Positions 36,401 to 49,200 of a stretch of DNA of 64,000 bases are shown piece by piece (the stretch's first letter is position 1; each line of letters begins with the position of its first letter). Source of the DNA: Balanoglossus misakiensis (lineage: Eukaryota; Hemichordata); the NCBI GenBank assembly GCA_040954595.2, contig CM082580.2:13454001-13518000 (forward strand), given 5' to 3'. A program made the position numbers and the translations under genes. The notes beneath the pieces are model-generated. The model did not search any database and was not told where the DNA came from. It saw only the letters and a list, made by a program, of their open reading frames with translations.

Positions 36401-36993
36401 CACACAGCACGCATTGCTGTGACCCTGCTAAATCCAGTCGAGTCGCGGTCTTTTCCCTCGACCTAGTCGACGACACACGATTGTCGAATAACAAGGCCGC
36501 GTTATTTGAAGCCGTTCTTAGTTGATGCTCTTTGTCGATAAAATATCGGCTGATTGCTTGCTGTGAAAAGTGAAATTTACATGATTGTCTTAAGGCAAAC
36601 GGTAGGGGTCCAACGCGTCTGTTCTAGCGAAAATATCGCATGATTAACATACAATGAAATGCGTCCTTGGCTAGATTGATCGATACTGTTATTGTCGGTG
36701 GCACGTAGGTTCACATAAATCGACTTGATATATTTGTTTAATTCACCAGTCATTTGTGAATAAACGGAAAAGGTGGATCACACAGCAGTCCTGCATAGAG
36801 TGCGTCTCTCTTGCGCGCGCGCCGCACAGTGTACGCGTCGACGCAATATACCGGCAGCGCCATATTAAATGCATCAGCTCACTTCGCCGATTCCGTCTCA
36901 TGGAAATGGGAAAATGTCAATTAAACCATGTCGACATGTAGTAATCTTACCTGCTTCTGCGATCTCAGCAAAATTTCCTCCGAAATACGGCAT
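27438..36993 (-). CDS. MBOAT1/2-like lysophospholipid acyltransferase, gene A (coding exon split by a foldback element)
   Basis: Multi-pass ER membrane O-acyltransferase that would reacylate lysophospholipids. Exons: 36993-36951, 35544-35471, 34859-34714, 34436-34266, 33958-33929 plus 30032-30010 (one ancestral exon), 29729-29675, 29435-29255, 29053-28963, 28797-28699, 28581-28478, 28327-28127, 28013-27862, 27600-27438. Phases and most lengths equal genes B and C. The conserved Asn (DNWN, N352) and catalytic His (VWHGFYPGY, H384) are present, as are LEYCSYLFYFQ, VGPF and ISGLGFNGY. The start at 36993 adds about 17 residues to the Met at 35536, which aligns with the starts of B and C. A 3.9-kb element interrupts the fifth coding exon; if it is spliced out with the borders given, the protein is 510 aa. 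Otherwise the frame breaks at TGA 33925-33927. All other exons are intact. Confidence 0.88.
30061..31722 (+). repeat. Left arm: twelve 134-bp units, each four 31-bp modules plus one 10-bp module
   Basis: Unit borders recur every 134 bases exactly (positions 30202, 30336, 30470, 30604, 30738, 30872, 31006, 31140, 31274, 31408, 31542, 31676). Each unit holds four modules of 31 bases starting CGAAGGAC with different 23-base tails, then a 10-base CGAAGGAAAC or CGAAGGAAAG. Two main unit variants (ACGG/TTCGAATT and GTGG/TTCGGTAATT) alternate, then the second predominates. The outermost and innermost units are more diverged, as expected if unequal exchange homogenises the centre. Confidence 0.93.
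31731..32519. mobile_element. Nested inverted-repeat element (MITE-like) inside the foldback loop
   Basis: The ends AGGTGCGGAATTG (from 31731) and CAATTCCGCACCT (to about 32514) are inverted copies. The arms continue with imperfect inverted homology rich in TTTAGAAAG, GATAATTATC and CTAAATTAGCT. Foldback-module sequence resumes immediately after it (GGAAAGCGAAGGACAG), showing insertion into an existing array. A 14-base C run lies at about 31911. The interior has a 66-codon frame (31991-32191) with no known motif. No clear target duplication was found. Confidence 0.65.
32919..33919 (-). repeat. Right arm: inverted, shorter and more irregular module array
   Basis: Modules read GTCCTTCG in plus orientation, the reverse complement of the left-arm CGAAGGAC, with the same 31-base spacing and the same tail families. 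The arm is about 1.0 kb against 1.66 kb on the left. It has irregular module order and partial units, for example near 33690. The two arms could pair into a long hairpin in DNA or in the pre-mRNA. Confidence 0.9.
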
Positions 36994-37815
36994 CTACGGA
37001 CGAGATTATAAATTAAAATGTTGACATCATTGCATTGTCCTGATCAGCTGCTGTTGTATGTTGTGATGGTTGTTGAACGCTGCATAAATTTGCATTTGCA
37101 ATTATGATTTCTGGGCGCCGACATCCGTGTATGAAGTTGGTTTTCTCTGTCCACGTGTACGTCAGATAGTCTCTGTGATCTCGACCAACGTTTACTTTGC
37201 GGTCACCGTTCTACTATTTCTGCTAAATAATAACGAATCTCAAAGAATATATAGAGGAGCGTACATCTTGTTCTCGCCAGCTAATTTCAGCGTGGGATGG
37301 AGAATGGAATATTCCCCGAGAAAAAATGTCGTTGTGATGCGCTCGTTACCAAGTCCAGCGAGGGAATTTTGATTTTGAGTGGTGGTTGGTTTGTTCTTCA
37401 GCCTTTTCTTCAAACAAATATAATAAGGATCATTTCAAATTGTATACATGATTCGTCATATTGACTTTGGTAATTTAATGAGCATGGAGATTTTCATCGG
37501 TTTGATAAAAGTTTGATCTGAGAAGCGCTGCCATAGCAACAGTGAAGGAGACTGAAACGTGAAATAAAGTACTGGGCCTAATGAGATATTTGCGTTTAGC
37601 GACATAAACTATGAAGAATGCGAAGGGTCAAAAATAAGGATCAGTTTCAAAGAGTTAATGGGGATAACATGACTATCAAAACAGTGCCTAAGAAAAGAAT
37701 AGTGTTCGTGTTGCATTGTGTTGCTTCCTGGGGGCTTTGTCAAAAGACAATATTCTTCAGACAGAATCCTTGATCATAAAGCTCAAGTGTGTACCCCGCG
37801 GGAGAGTAAAAACTG

Positions 37816-37899
<84 letters not shown>

Positions 37900-40489
37900 C
37901 ATGCATATGCATGCTCACCCTCATTTTCCATGCTCACACTATACTTGACAGAAAAATTAACATATGAATGTGTCAAGGGTCGAACAGTGTACCGTTAGCA
38001 GACGAAAAAATGTACGTTATAATAAAATTAAAATATTAATCGTCTCCCGAGTCACAAATTGAGCATCCCTTCTTTCGATTTCTGTGTAAATATGTAAGTC
38101 CTATTGCAACGTTCACCTCGTGTTAAATTGAATATAGGGTAATATGGCTAGCAACTGGGTCAACAACGGTGAATGACCGCGACCCACGTGATCAGTTATA
38201 TTCATCGGGGTCACAAGAACGTAGTCTCAAGAATAGAGGCAAGCAACCTGACGATTTCACTTCCTGGTCGTAGCCGTAGACACAGCTGACTGTTTGACAT
38301 TCGTGTAGTTGATGGTATCTCGGTACATGGTAAGGTTTACTCTGTGCTCGACCAGTTTCTAGCGTTGAGGACTATAACTTTCTATGGCTTGCTCGGCTTT
38401 CAAAGATTGGCGTGGGCTGACACGTTCACGCGTGATGAATCATGAAAGCAGCCATCGCACACCCTTTCCCTTCCAGGCAACCAGTGCATGGTAATATACC
38501 AAACACTGCAGTAACAGTTGTATAACCTGTTATATTACTGTGTAGCTGTGAGAGTGTTATGTTCGTCTGTACAGCAGTGCAAACGCCAAGTATTTGCTTG
38601 TCATTACAGTACGTCGTGAATATATCATGTATGTGTAATATAATGCATGGCCATGGGTTGTCTGGCCCCAGGACCGGACCTCGCATATTACAGCCGGTGG
38701 CTATCTGTTAAACCAGATCAGATATTTCTGATTAGTGTTTGCAGAGAAGAGTTTGAGTCTAAGGACAAGACTGCATCGATGCGATGAGCAGGCGTCTGAC
38801 GGAGACTGCGCTGTTTAGCCTTGAGCACGGGGGATATGACTTGTGTCTTGGGCGCTTAAGTTTCAAGCTCGCATATCCTTTCTCGTGCTGTCTTGACGCG
38901 TTTTGAAGGCCGTCCGCTTTTCACAGATTCAAACAAACCATTGGGAATGTTTTCCTACACTACCCGCCATTTTGACTTCTCTATGCCATACTGTTAACCT
39001 CGGTTAATAAATACACCCTCATGTTATTAACAACATTCAGTACAGACAGAGTGCACGGGACACACCCATGGTGACCTAGTGGTGGCGATATATTACCTTG
39101 TACTTTGATCAAGTTCGACGCAACCTCAAAAGCCAACAGGCGAATGGGGTTTGCGGTCTCCCGCAAAAAAAGCGAGCAAATATTTTGCGGTGTTTTGACA
39201 GACCGCCATGTTTTCTAACAATGAGAAGACTTGGTAACGGGGTGGCGTGACTGGCATTTCATTGTAAAGCGGGGTTAAATGTCATACAGTGTCACATTCC
39301 TTGGATGGTAAATCACGTCCCAGTCACAACCTCGTCCGCTGTTGTGTGCAGAGATTGAGTGTTAAGTCCCCTAAAACTCGTCGTTATAGAACACGTATGG
39401 GATTTGTTTTGCGCGTGAAATGTACTTTAAGACCTTTAGAAAGTTAATAGGGTGCAGCTGACCTATACCCGGCAGAATTACGAATCGTTTTAATTGGTTG
39501 TTTGCTTGGCCTGTGCGTGAAGATGTTGCGCACACCGGCATTGTATTCATGAGAAGGTCACCCTGAGGTGACCTGCCCAACAGCACGGTCACTCAACAAT
39601 TCTCCATGATTTCTACTGTCTGTGCTTAAAGGGACTTTAACTTCCAGTTTTGATGGTTATTTGACTATTTTGGTCTGTGCAATAACTACAGTTACTTTTT
39701 CTACTCGTGTATAATGCAAAGTAAGCATGGGCGCGGCGGGCACATATGGCGGGGAGGGTGGGGATCGAGTTTGGGAAAGGGGTGTGTAGCCCCCCTGGCA
39801 TAACTCACCAAACCATACTCTTGGAATATATTTTACACGATTTCGCGCGAGACTTTGCCGGAGCCTATTCTAGTTCCAGTCAAGACTTCACCTGTATTAC
39901 TTGGCTAGCAACCCGTTGCTACGGTACTTAACCAAGTCTCGTGATATCTCGCAATGAGCGAAAATCATTTACAGCACGATTAAACCCACTTTCCATGTGT
40001 AAACAAATCAATTCCACAACAACTGAACGGTACGGCTGTGGACGTGTTTGTTGTCGACTGCAAAACCCGTTTGGCGACGTGGAGTCAGTTTCTGCCTCGC
40101 CAACGACGAGTCTTGTTATCCAAGACATTTTGAATACTTGCAGTTTGCAGTTCATATCCCCACAAGTGCAATCCAATCAAAGATCATAGACTAGTCTCTA
40201 TTGGAAGTCGAACAGGTCAAGGCTATTCTCAATCACGTGGTGCGTGTGTGCTTCAAGTTGTCAGATGAGGTCAATGTCAAGACCGAAAAGAGTACGGTTA
40301 AGTGCGGGCTTGTAGAAGCAAACTGTTATGATACCCGAGGTGAAATTTTGATACTCTTTGCTGTCATGTCGGTAGTCGGTGCTAACAATAATTGACGTTA
40401 GGTATTGACTGCTTGATTTTTTTCTCAAATATTTTCGTATCATTCAAGGTTGACGTTTTGACATAGGACCGTAGGCTGACTATATCAAC
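36994..40489. other. Divergent intergenic region between MBOAT genes A and B
   Basis: Gene A starts leftward at 36993 and gene B rightward at 40490, so both promoters should lie here. It contains the CT microsatellite and several short palindromes, such as GGTCACC-CTGA-GGTGACC near 39554. No coding exon was recognised on either strand. Bases just before the gene B ATG include an in-frame stop, so B has no further coding exon upstream. Confidence 0.5.
37818..37894 (+). repeat. (CT)n microsatellite, about 38 units
   Basis: A perfect CT dinucleotide run of about 77 bases lies in the divergent region. It gives spurious Ser-Leu and Arg-Glu repeat frames on the two strands. Pure tracts of this length are usually polymorphic. 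Confidence 0.97.
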
Positions 40490-43400
40490 ATGGCACCAGG
40501 CCTGACTTCACTATTGGTGTGGCTGTCTGAGATTTCTGGATTTACGTATTTCGAGGTAAGCCACCCGATGTTCCTTTCATGTTTTACCCAGTTGTCGATT
40601 CCAGTTACGTTTGAGAATTTGCAAGTTGTAGGCCTATATAAAAAATATTGGAACTATTTTCTGTTAGATTTCCTAGGCCCGCAAATGTCACGCACCCCAG
40701 ATCTAAACTAAACACTACCTGTTGAATGAGTGTCACGACATGTCGTTGCCCAGTGTACAAACCATATAGGCCCACGCAAATTGAAGAGGGGTTTACATAA
40801 TAATACACTGTTCTGTGTACACTACATTGTATGTCGGCACAGAGAAGGATTTTGTTCAGATGTGAGGGTGGGTGGGGGTACTGCGTAAAATTTGAGCCTG
40901 CCTAACATTATAGTGTGGACGCATTACTCGATCGGCCCGGGGCCCAGTTGCCACCCGACAGTTGATTTTTAAACAAGAGAAGACACGCACACGAAGTCTT
41001 AACCCTGTACATTTAGTGTTTTTTTAGCCATGGCCAGATTCTGAACAATACGTGTATGAACAATCGTGAAATGCTGGTAACCAGAGTAGCATGTAAAAAC
41101 ATGTCTAACCTGGGCGTTAATTCACTGATCAATAATGACAATGAGCTGACCCCTAATGCGATAAAAGATACGTCTTAGTTCTCTCTTTATGTGGAAGTTG
41201 CAATATAATTGATAAAATTGTGACGTTTGACCATCATACGTCGGGTATCTGGCAATAACTGCATTTGGTTTGTCGGTTCTCACTCCTGTGCCGCGAAGGC
41301 ATTATGCTAGTTGTGTTTGCCTGTAACCATGGCAGCGTAGTTGCACAGAACTAACCGCAAACGTGACGTTAGTAAATGTGGATTGTTGCCAGACAATTTA
41401 TAGTTAACATTACAATACCGGAAAAATAAACAAAAAACCCGCACCACGTATATTGTACTGGCAAGTTTGTCCAAGGCCCAGTCTATAGAATCCACTCAAT
41501 ATATCCTTCATATGGGACTTTGTTTGAACTAGCTATTGTTGTCCTGGTGTTGCGACCCAACGTCTTCTCTTTGTTGACTGTGAAATCTGGTGGACGTTGA
41601 AACGCTGTATAGTCGTGGTTATACACTTGCATGTGAATGCCAGTGGAAGAGCATTTTATACTCTCTTTATATTCTCAATCTACTTGTTCTCAAAATTAAT
41701 TTTAAATCCTGTTTGCCCTTCAACCTCACCTCTGTAACTGTCGGTATTGTCCCGTGCAATGGGTGAATGGACTTCGCGCATCCGATATGTACGATATCTT
41801 ATTATTGTGAGAAATCCAGGGTCGGGATAATAATCGCATTTTTCAACGATGACGTAATTGCGAGTAAACCCTAAATAATTTTATATAACACATAATCTAC
41901 GTTATTATCGGTAATCCCCGGTGCGGGCTATATAAAGAACAGGGCAATAAATTTTAGTGTTCAATTGCACAGTCCTATTAACCTTTCGCTCTTTCCCCCA
42001 GATTACGTATCTCTTCTTCCAGGGGGTGTCACTACTATTTGCAATTTTGTACAAATCTTTGTTTCATCCACATCGTGTTAGCGTCACCACGAGACATGTT
42101 GTTGCTATGGTTTACGGACTCTACGTGGGATGTTTCTCGTTTACTTGGTGAGTATGGGAGTATTAGAATTCAAAGAACGCCATCACCGTCCATCTGTATT
42201 CAATCTGTATAAAGATAGTTTTATAAGTCATAATCAAATAACAGTACACGCATGATCTTTATAATGGAATATACTCGTTTATTTGTAAAATTTCATGACT
42301 ATTTTCACCGTTCTCTTTTGTCAGGTCTCTGTTTCATATCATTTTGCAATCAACCGTGTGTTACATTGCAATTAGAATGTTTAGTCCAAAATATATCCAT
42401 AAAATCGTCTTCCTGTTCGCGATGTCATATCTCTCCTTGGAACACATCCGTCAACTCCTTGGAAATTTCTCAGAAGACATAGACCACATTGGGTGAGTAC
42501 CCTTAGAAGCCACGTGCACTGTTCAACGGGCATTGCATTGCTCATATTTTTCCACGAGCCTTGTTTCCGATGTTTACTTGAGCCCCCCAAAATGGTACTC
42601 GTTCGAGTCTCTGACAAGTGTCTAAATTGGCCGTTCGTGTAAATTTCGTCGTATTACATGTTAAGTCCAATGATGGTAGTTTGTTTGCTTGCTTTCAGTC
42701 CAATGATGGTAGTCACTGAGAAAGTTATAAGTTTGGCATTCGGATTACACGACGGTAAGTCGCTACGTCATGGTTCGAAGCGCTTTTAAACACGCAAACT
42801 ACTGAAGGAAGTGCGCTAATACGCGTAACCGTGGAAGTAGGCAAGATCGAAAGTGTATAGAGACATGTGGAGAACATCGTGATCGAAGTTTTGCGTTGTC
42901 CCTTTCGTAAATAGTCATTGAGAACATTTTCCTATTACTGGGATTCATGAAAAATGTGTAGTGAAGTATGACGTAAACTTTTATTTTCCAAAATAGGGCT
43001 TACCAGAGATCCTTCCAAATATAACAAGAGACAAAGGGAATATGCAATAAGGTATAGTACTTTTTTGACAGTCACTCGTCTTTGGTAATGGCGTTTGATG
43101 ACTTCTCGTACAATACTTCCCAGACTCTAAAAGTTACAGAAGTATTACCTATTTTGTTTATAAAACACCTGTTGTCATGTCAAAGACTTCATATTTTCAA
43201 TTGCGCGAGATTTTCGAAATAACATTGATGTTTGGATGATGTGTTTGCTGTTTTACAGGCGTATTCCCACAGTTCTTGAGTACTACAGTTATATATTCCA
43301 TTTCCAAGCGCTGGCGGTTGGCCCCTTCTCATTCTTTAATCAATACATAGACTTCGTAGAAGGCAAATATTTGGTGCCATACAAGAAAACAACAAAGGAC

Positions 43401-45822
43401 GGCAAAGAAGTCGTCGTTCACAAAGAACCACCTGTCCTAGTAGGTCGATTTAAATACATAATGAAAACGAGGTTATTCATTGGGGTCATGAGTACTTCCG
43501 GGTCATTTTCTTTAACATTTGAATTAGTTCAGTGGACGCAGCGAAACACCGATTTTGGGAGATTCTGTTTCATCTTTACCTATAATCAAAAGGGCGTTTG
43601 GTCAAATCCGGTCTTTTCTGCAATCGTATTCTTTCAGTTCGCTGTTGCCGGGAAGCTTTGTCTTGTAGCTGTCTTTTCGGTTGTGATGGTGACGTTTAGT
43701 AAAAGCTATCCGGTGGAAGGTAACCTGGGTGAGTATATTGATTATGTACATGACTTTTGAAGCTGAATCTTTCACACCCAAACGTGTGATGATTGCATGT
43801 GTGCGGCATATACACTTTCATTGCTTCTGATTACATGTTTTGTCACCTCAATCATTTGCGTCTTTTTTGTTTTTTGATTGCAGATGAAGAAGTTATTAAC
43901 GCTCCAATCATGTATCGTACTTTTTACATGGTGTTTTCGAAAACAGTTGGACAGTTGAAATACTTCTTCGGCTGGATACTTGGTCAGTATATTGCAAGAA
44001 AGAAAGCATTGTGAACAAAGAAGTGATGATTGCCATCAAGTGTTATCATTCACAAGTCGTTGCCCCTAGTAACCCAAGTTCCTTTTCATACCTCGCGCAC
44101 TCAGCGACCCTTAATGTAAAAACGAAAGTCGTTCCTTGTCGCTGTCGTGGTCGACTGGTGGTATTTTTGGATGATCGTTTACTTGGAGTCGTATCCAGTA
44201 GCACACTACCAACCATTCGCCACTATCAGCAACCGTGTTTGCAATGTTGTATACCTTTAAGTATCCTCTTGTACTCTTATAATAGGAATATATATGTAAC
44301 TGAATGTTCTTCTGTCTTGCTCAGCTGATGCTATATGCAATGCGTCTGGTTTTGGCTTCAGTGGCTATGACGACAATGGTAATCCTAAGTGGGACCTGGT
44401 GACCAACATCGACTTTGTGCCTTTCTTGGTGATTATGACTTTTTTATGATCTGTTAATAGATTATATTCCCCCCATTGCGAGATACATTGCAATGGATGT
44501 CCCCTAAACAGTGAAAACAATGCCGATGATGTGTTTATAAAGAGAACAATCGCGCATGTGTAGTTCAGACGACCCCCTCCCTTTATTTTTTTTCCGCTTA
44601 AAACATTAATGATGTAATTTTGCTTCAGTGGAAATTTACCGTAGGGCCCGTAGAATGCCAAATGAAGAAATATATATTCTTAGTGAAGGAACTACCATGG
44701 AAGGAGACTTTCGACCCTAGACTTTGTCTTGCCTAGATATGTAGTTGGAAGATTCGTCGACTAAGAGTACGATAGTGTTAGGTAGTGTCTGTTAGGTAGG
44801 TAGGTATTAAACGTTAGCAGAATAAGCTTATATTGTAGTTTCGACGAGAAAGACTTTTCAAAATAGTCAAAATATTGGGTAAAACAGCTGCGGAAGGAAA
44901 ATAATTAATTTCGGTAAATGTATTTCTATATGTTTATTGTGTTGCAACTAATGAGCTTTATTCTTAGTTTGAAATATTCCTGTGAAGCTCATATTGTGTT
45001 TGATGTTTCCTTCGACAGAAAGCAACCAGTCTAAAAGAAGCGATTGAAACCTGGCATATTCCGACCAAACACTGGCTCAGATACATCTGCTACGATCGTG
45101 TTACAGCTTTTAAACCTGTTTTAACCTTTCTGCTCGCTGCGACATGGCACGGGTTCTATCCGGGTTATTACTGGACAATAATGAACGTGTTACTTGTTTT
45201 GTTCGCGGTGAGAAAGGTGAGCTAAAAGTGTCGGTATGGAAAAACCGCTCGTGCATGGTTGGGTGAACATTATCCAAAACGTCGAAAGCCTACTCAATAG
45301 AATGTTTTTTTAAACGGTGTCAAAAGACTTGTCATGTCAGAATGAACCAATTATTCAATATTTTGTTGCAGGTACGGTACAATTTTCGTCCGTTTTTCAT
45401 CAAAACAAAAGCCAGGAAGCTGTTCTATGACGTCACGTGCTGGATAATGCATCGCATCACATTGGAGTATGTTACAATTCCGTTTGTACTCCTCGTCAAC
45501 CCTCCAATTGTTAAATTTTACAGGTACGTAGGTCTTTGCTATTATATATATGTTCCACCATCAACTTTACTTGCCCTTTGACCTTTAACATTCTGACTAG
45601 ATACCCTGTATCTAATATTACAGCTCCGTATATTTCTGCGGGCAGATAGCTGCCCTCACATTGATTCTGGCTCTTCCGGGGAAGAAATTTTCCCAAATGA
45701 AGAAAGACGACGGGAAAGCTGCGGCACCTGTGAAAAACGGAGATGTCGATCCCGTCAGCCCTTCTGTACAAAATATGTCTACAGGTCACTTAAAGACGCA
45801 AAAACCCTTCAAAGAAGATTGA
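40490..45822 (+). CDS. MBOAT1/2-like acyltransferase, gene B (12 exons, 504 aa)
   Basis: Multi-pass membrane-bound O-acyltransferase, paralog of genes A and C. Exons: 40490-40555, 42002-42147, 42325-42492, 42699-42754, 42997-43051, 43259-43439, 43638-43728, 43884-43982, 44325-44428, 45019-45216, 45372-45523, 45624-45822; all junctions keep frame. Seen: an N-terminal MAPGLTSL start, RVSVTTRHVVAM, PTVLEYYSYIFHFQ with VGPFSFF, NASGFGFSGYDDNGNPKWDL, and catalytic H366 in TWHGFYPGYYW. The position of the conserved Asn is His (TWH, H335), where human MBOAT1/2 and gene A have WN. The tail is Lys-rich and lacks a clear KKxx signal. AATAAA follows at 46090. It runs opposite to A and C, so the cluster contains an inversion. 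Confidence 0.93.
42665..42713 (+). repeat. 16-bp direct repeat duplicating an exon start across its splice acceptor
   Basis: GTCCAATGATGGTAGT occurs at 42665-42680 and again at 42698-42713. The second copy is the last base of intron 3 plus the first 15 bases of exon 4 of gene B. The 17 bases between the copies are the pyrimidine-rich acceptor tract. The upstream copy is also preceded by AAG, so it could act as an alternative acceptor adding 33 in-frame bases with no stop. Confidence 0.9.
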
Positions 45823-45890
45823 GTTCAGTCGTATTCAATGTCTTCAAGTGACGGCGCTGTACCGTCTCGTGTTGAGGGTCGGTTCAACTC

Positions 45891-45950
45891 GGCGGAAGTG
45901 GTTACATGGTCTCTGGGGCAGAGAACAGCCAGACTGACGTCACTTCCGCC
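45891..45950 (+). other. Stem-loop in the gene B 3' UTR
   Basis: GGCGGAAGTG (45891-45900) and CACTTCCGCC (45941-45950) form a perfect 10-bp inverted repeat around a 40-base loop, 68 bases after the stop codon. It could be an RNA element or a CpG-containing palindrome. There is no direct evidence of function. Confidence 0.45.
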
Positions 45951-46089
45951 TGTCATGTGCAAGAAACGTGACCATGTGGTATCATTTTTATTGATAATGA
46001 TCTCTTAGTATTTTTGTAATCAGTAAATGCATTTGTTTGTTTTTTAATTTTGTGCAAATTCTATTTTAAGTGCAGTAATGCTATTTTTC

Positions 46090-46095
46090 AAATAA
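46090..46095 (+). terminator. Polyadenylation signal of MBOAT gene B
   Basis: AATAAA lies 268 bases after the gene B stop, in AT-rich sequence. It falls before the convergent EGF-receptor gene's stop codon at 46264, so the two 3' UTRs are close and may overlap. Confidence 0.65.
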
Positions 46096-46263
46096 ACCAC
46101 CTTTAAGTTTGTAATACAAGATTCATCCCATGTCTCATCTGGTGATATTCAATTTTCACCGAGAACCCCTCGTCATCTCCACTAACTACGTAACCAAGGT
46201 ATAGTTTCCATCTTCCTTGGAAATGACTGTACGAATATATCGTTATTTCTATGTGGCAACGAT

Positions 46264-49200
46264 CTACACACTCGTACCAATGATACGATCGTCGACATTC
46301 GTCAGCTGAAGCCGATAGAACGCACTATCATCCAGAGGAAGTTCTGTACCATCATTCTCGTCGGGGTTGTTTTGTCTATACCGCTGGTCTGTCCTGTCGA
46401 CTTTATCAAAAGATAAACCATGCTCACAAACTGATAAATCTGTGACGCCGAACCTATCTAGGGAAGATATTGCATACGGATTCTCCAGGCGAGTTGTATT
46501 CACTGTCCTGTCCATGTGAGATCCAGCAGTATCCAGCAAAGAGTAATTTGTCTCGCGTTTACCACCGCCTACAAGTTCCGGATGTTCATCGTTCATCTTT
46601 CTGTTCCCGCCATGCGATAGTATACTTGTACTATCTTCATAGATGGTAGCATATATATGAACTTTAGGGTCGACGTTTCTGTTTTCTAGTGTTGTCGTTC
46701 TATGTTCCGATAACTCTTCTTGGGTTGCAGGTTCAGGCACGTCAACTCTACGAGAAATAGAAAAGAATTGGAAAATAATTATTATTGTTAATCTCCTTCA
46801 GACAAATAATATGCATTTATCTTCACGGAGCAACCGAGAAACTGACATCATTTCTAGAGTTCGTGACGTCAGCGGGATACTTACTCTTGTTTGTTGCTCC
46901 TCCTCTTGATGACAGTAATACAAACAACGATTGCTAGAGTGACAATCACAGCAAAAGTAGAAATGCACACGGCTGCCATTTTGATACCAGAAAATAATTC
47001 CTCCCTGTGAGGCGGTGACCTACGTCCTGTGTACACTGAAATATTCAATAGTCAAAACTTTATTATCACTTCCACTGTTTGAAAAAAATACAGCGAGTGC
47101 GCAATACAAGTACTCTGCTGGGATATATATAGATATCTTAATTATTATGCAGTTATTTTTAAAATAGTTCTAATCGTTTTGTTCCGAAGGTCGCTGAAGA
47201 CTGAGGGTCTATTGTTTACCCATTGAGTAAATTGAGAAACACGACCTTTAGAATTGCATGCCCCGGGTACTGTCACTTTCGCATGCCTGCGCTGTGTAAA
47301 TATTTTATCGCAAGTCTGTTTCGATATAGGCGATATTTTACTAGAAATAATTAATAGTGATGTAGATATACACAGAGCGAACCGATATAAATATTCTGTC
47401 TGGCCGGCTAGTTATATATGGGACAACACGTGGCTCTCCGTGATAAGGTGGGTCCTGCCCAAAAGGTCAATACTCCCTCTGGAAACAGACCAGTTTGCTT
47501 TCGCTCACAGTACAGCGCCAGTAAACACTTCAGAATGAGTAAATTCGCTTACCATCTTCCCTCTCTTTGGTAAGTTTAACGCTCTGCTCACAGAAGGTGC
47601 CGTTCCAACCGCTGGTACATTGACATTTGAAGGGATTTTCAAAACAGCTTCCCCCGTTTTGGCACACACAGTTGTTCTCGTTACACCTGTATGTTGAAAC
47701 AAAGAATGTGACGTGGTCAGTTGTCACCATTCTTCACTTCTCTACGGACGAAGATAATGAATTGTGTATTAGCATTGATTAACTCCATCGTCTTGATTCT
47801 TGGCAAACTCTTCAAGAGTTAATTTCGCGACCTCGTCCGAAATAGGAGAAAAGTCTTACCTAACAATACTTGGACAGCTGCCGTCTTCATGATGACACGT
47901 GGTGGAACAGTTGCAATCGGGGCAACTCTGTCTGCAGCTGTGACCATAGAAACCATCTGGACAACGATCACTACAGTTGACTCCTGTCCACCCGGGCAAG
48001 CATGATGTACAGAAATCTTCCTTGCAATGCACACAGTTTACAGGGCATCGGGTTTTACAGTATTGACCAGTCCAGCCATTTCGACATGTGCAAGCACCAG
48101 TCACGTGATGGCAGTTACCGTTTCCACAGTGACACACTGACGAACAGTTATCACCATAGAAACCTTCGTCACATTTTCCGTCGCATCTTCTGCCCTGCCA
48201 GCCGGGAGTGCATCTACAGTCGCCGACAGCCGGGGTGCAAGTATCTCCATTGTAGCAGTGAAGGCATTTGTTCTCACAAAAGGGTTGACCGTTCCTTTCC
48301 AGGCGGTAAGCATCACACCCTGTGCAGTCAACCCCACTCCAGCCGTGCGCACATTTACACTCATAATCGTCACCAGCGACGTCACAGATTGCGCCATTAT
48401 AACAAGAACAGCGTTTATCACAGTGGTTGCCATAGTAGCCGTGTTTACATGTACACTCTCCATCCAATGGGTTGCAGTTCTCGTTTGTTGAGCAGGTGCA
48501 CGGTAAACATAAATTACCATAATATCCCTCCTTGCAAATACATTGCCCACTGTTGCCATCGCAGTCATAATTCACGGGACATGAACACTCAAACTGACAG
48601 AGATCACCGTAAAAGCCTTCTGGACAAACACACGAACCATCAACACCCTGACAAGTTGCACCATTGCGGCAATTACATGGCATTTCGCAGGTGGTCCCGA
48701 AATAAAAACCTGAACACAGACACGAACCATCGACAATGTTACACGCGCCACCGTTTTGACATCTACATGTGTTCTGGCAGTTGCTACCATAGAATCCAGT
48801 CGGACATTCTGGGAGAGAGCATATACTCTGGTTAATATCAGAATCACACTGTACCATTTTGGCGATATACACCCCCCCCCCCCAAAAAAAAACAAACATA
48901 GTCGGACATGCTTTACAATACTTACCCGCACAATTATTCATTAAATCAGCTGTCTCATTCTTGTAGTAACCATCGCAACACTTGAAAATCCTGAAAATTG
49001 GTTGAAATACATTAGTTTATTTGGTTTAATATTTATTGAAAAATATATGTGGTCTTCAAATTTTGTGCTTTCAATATTTCACTCCCCCGTGACTAATCAT
49101 CCGTCACGGCTAAAATGAAGCTGGTGATTGTCAGTCACGTGATCACGTTGCTTTCCAGCAGCTTATATTGCGAGTCGGAAAGCTTCAAATGCATGTAAAC

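Noticed and set aside
48002-48835. 277-codon plus-strand open frame
   Set aside because: It lies opposite the large EGF-repeat exon; Cys-rich codon use on the minus strand leaves the opposite strand open. Its Ser/His/Arg-rich translation has no motif.
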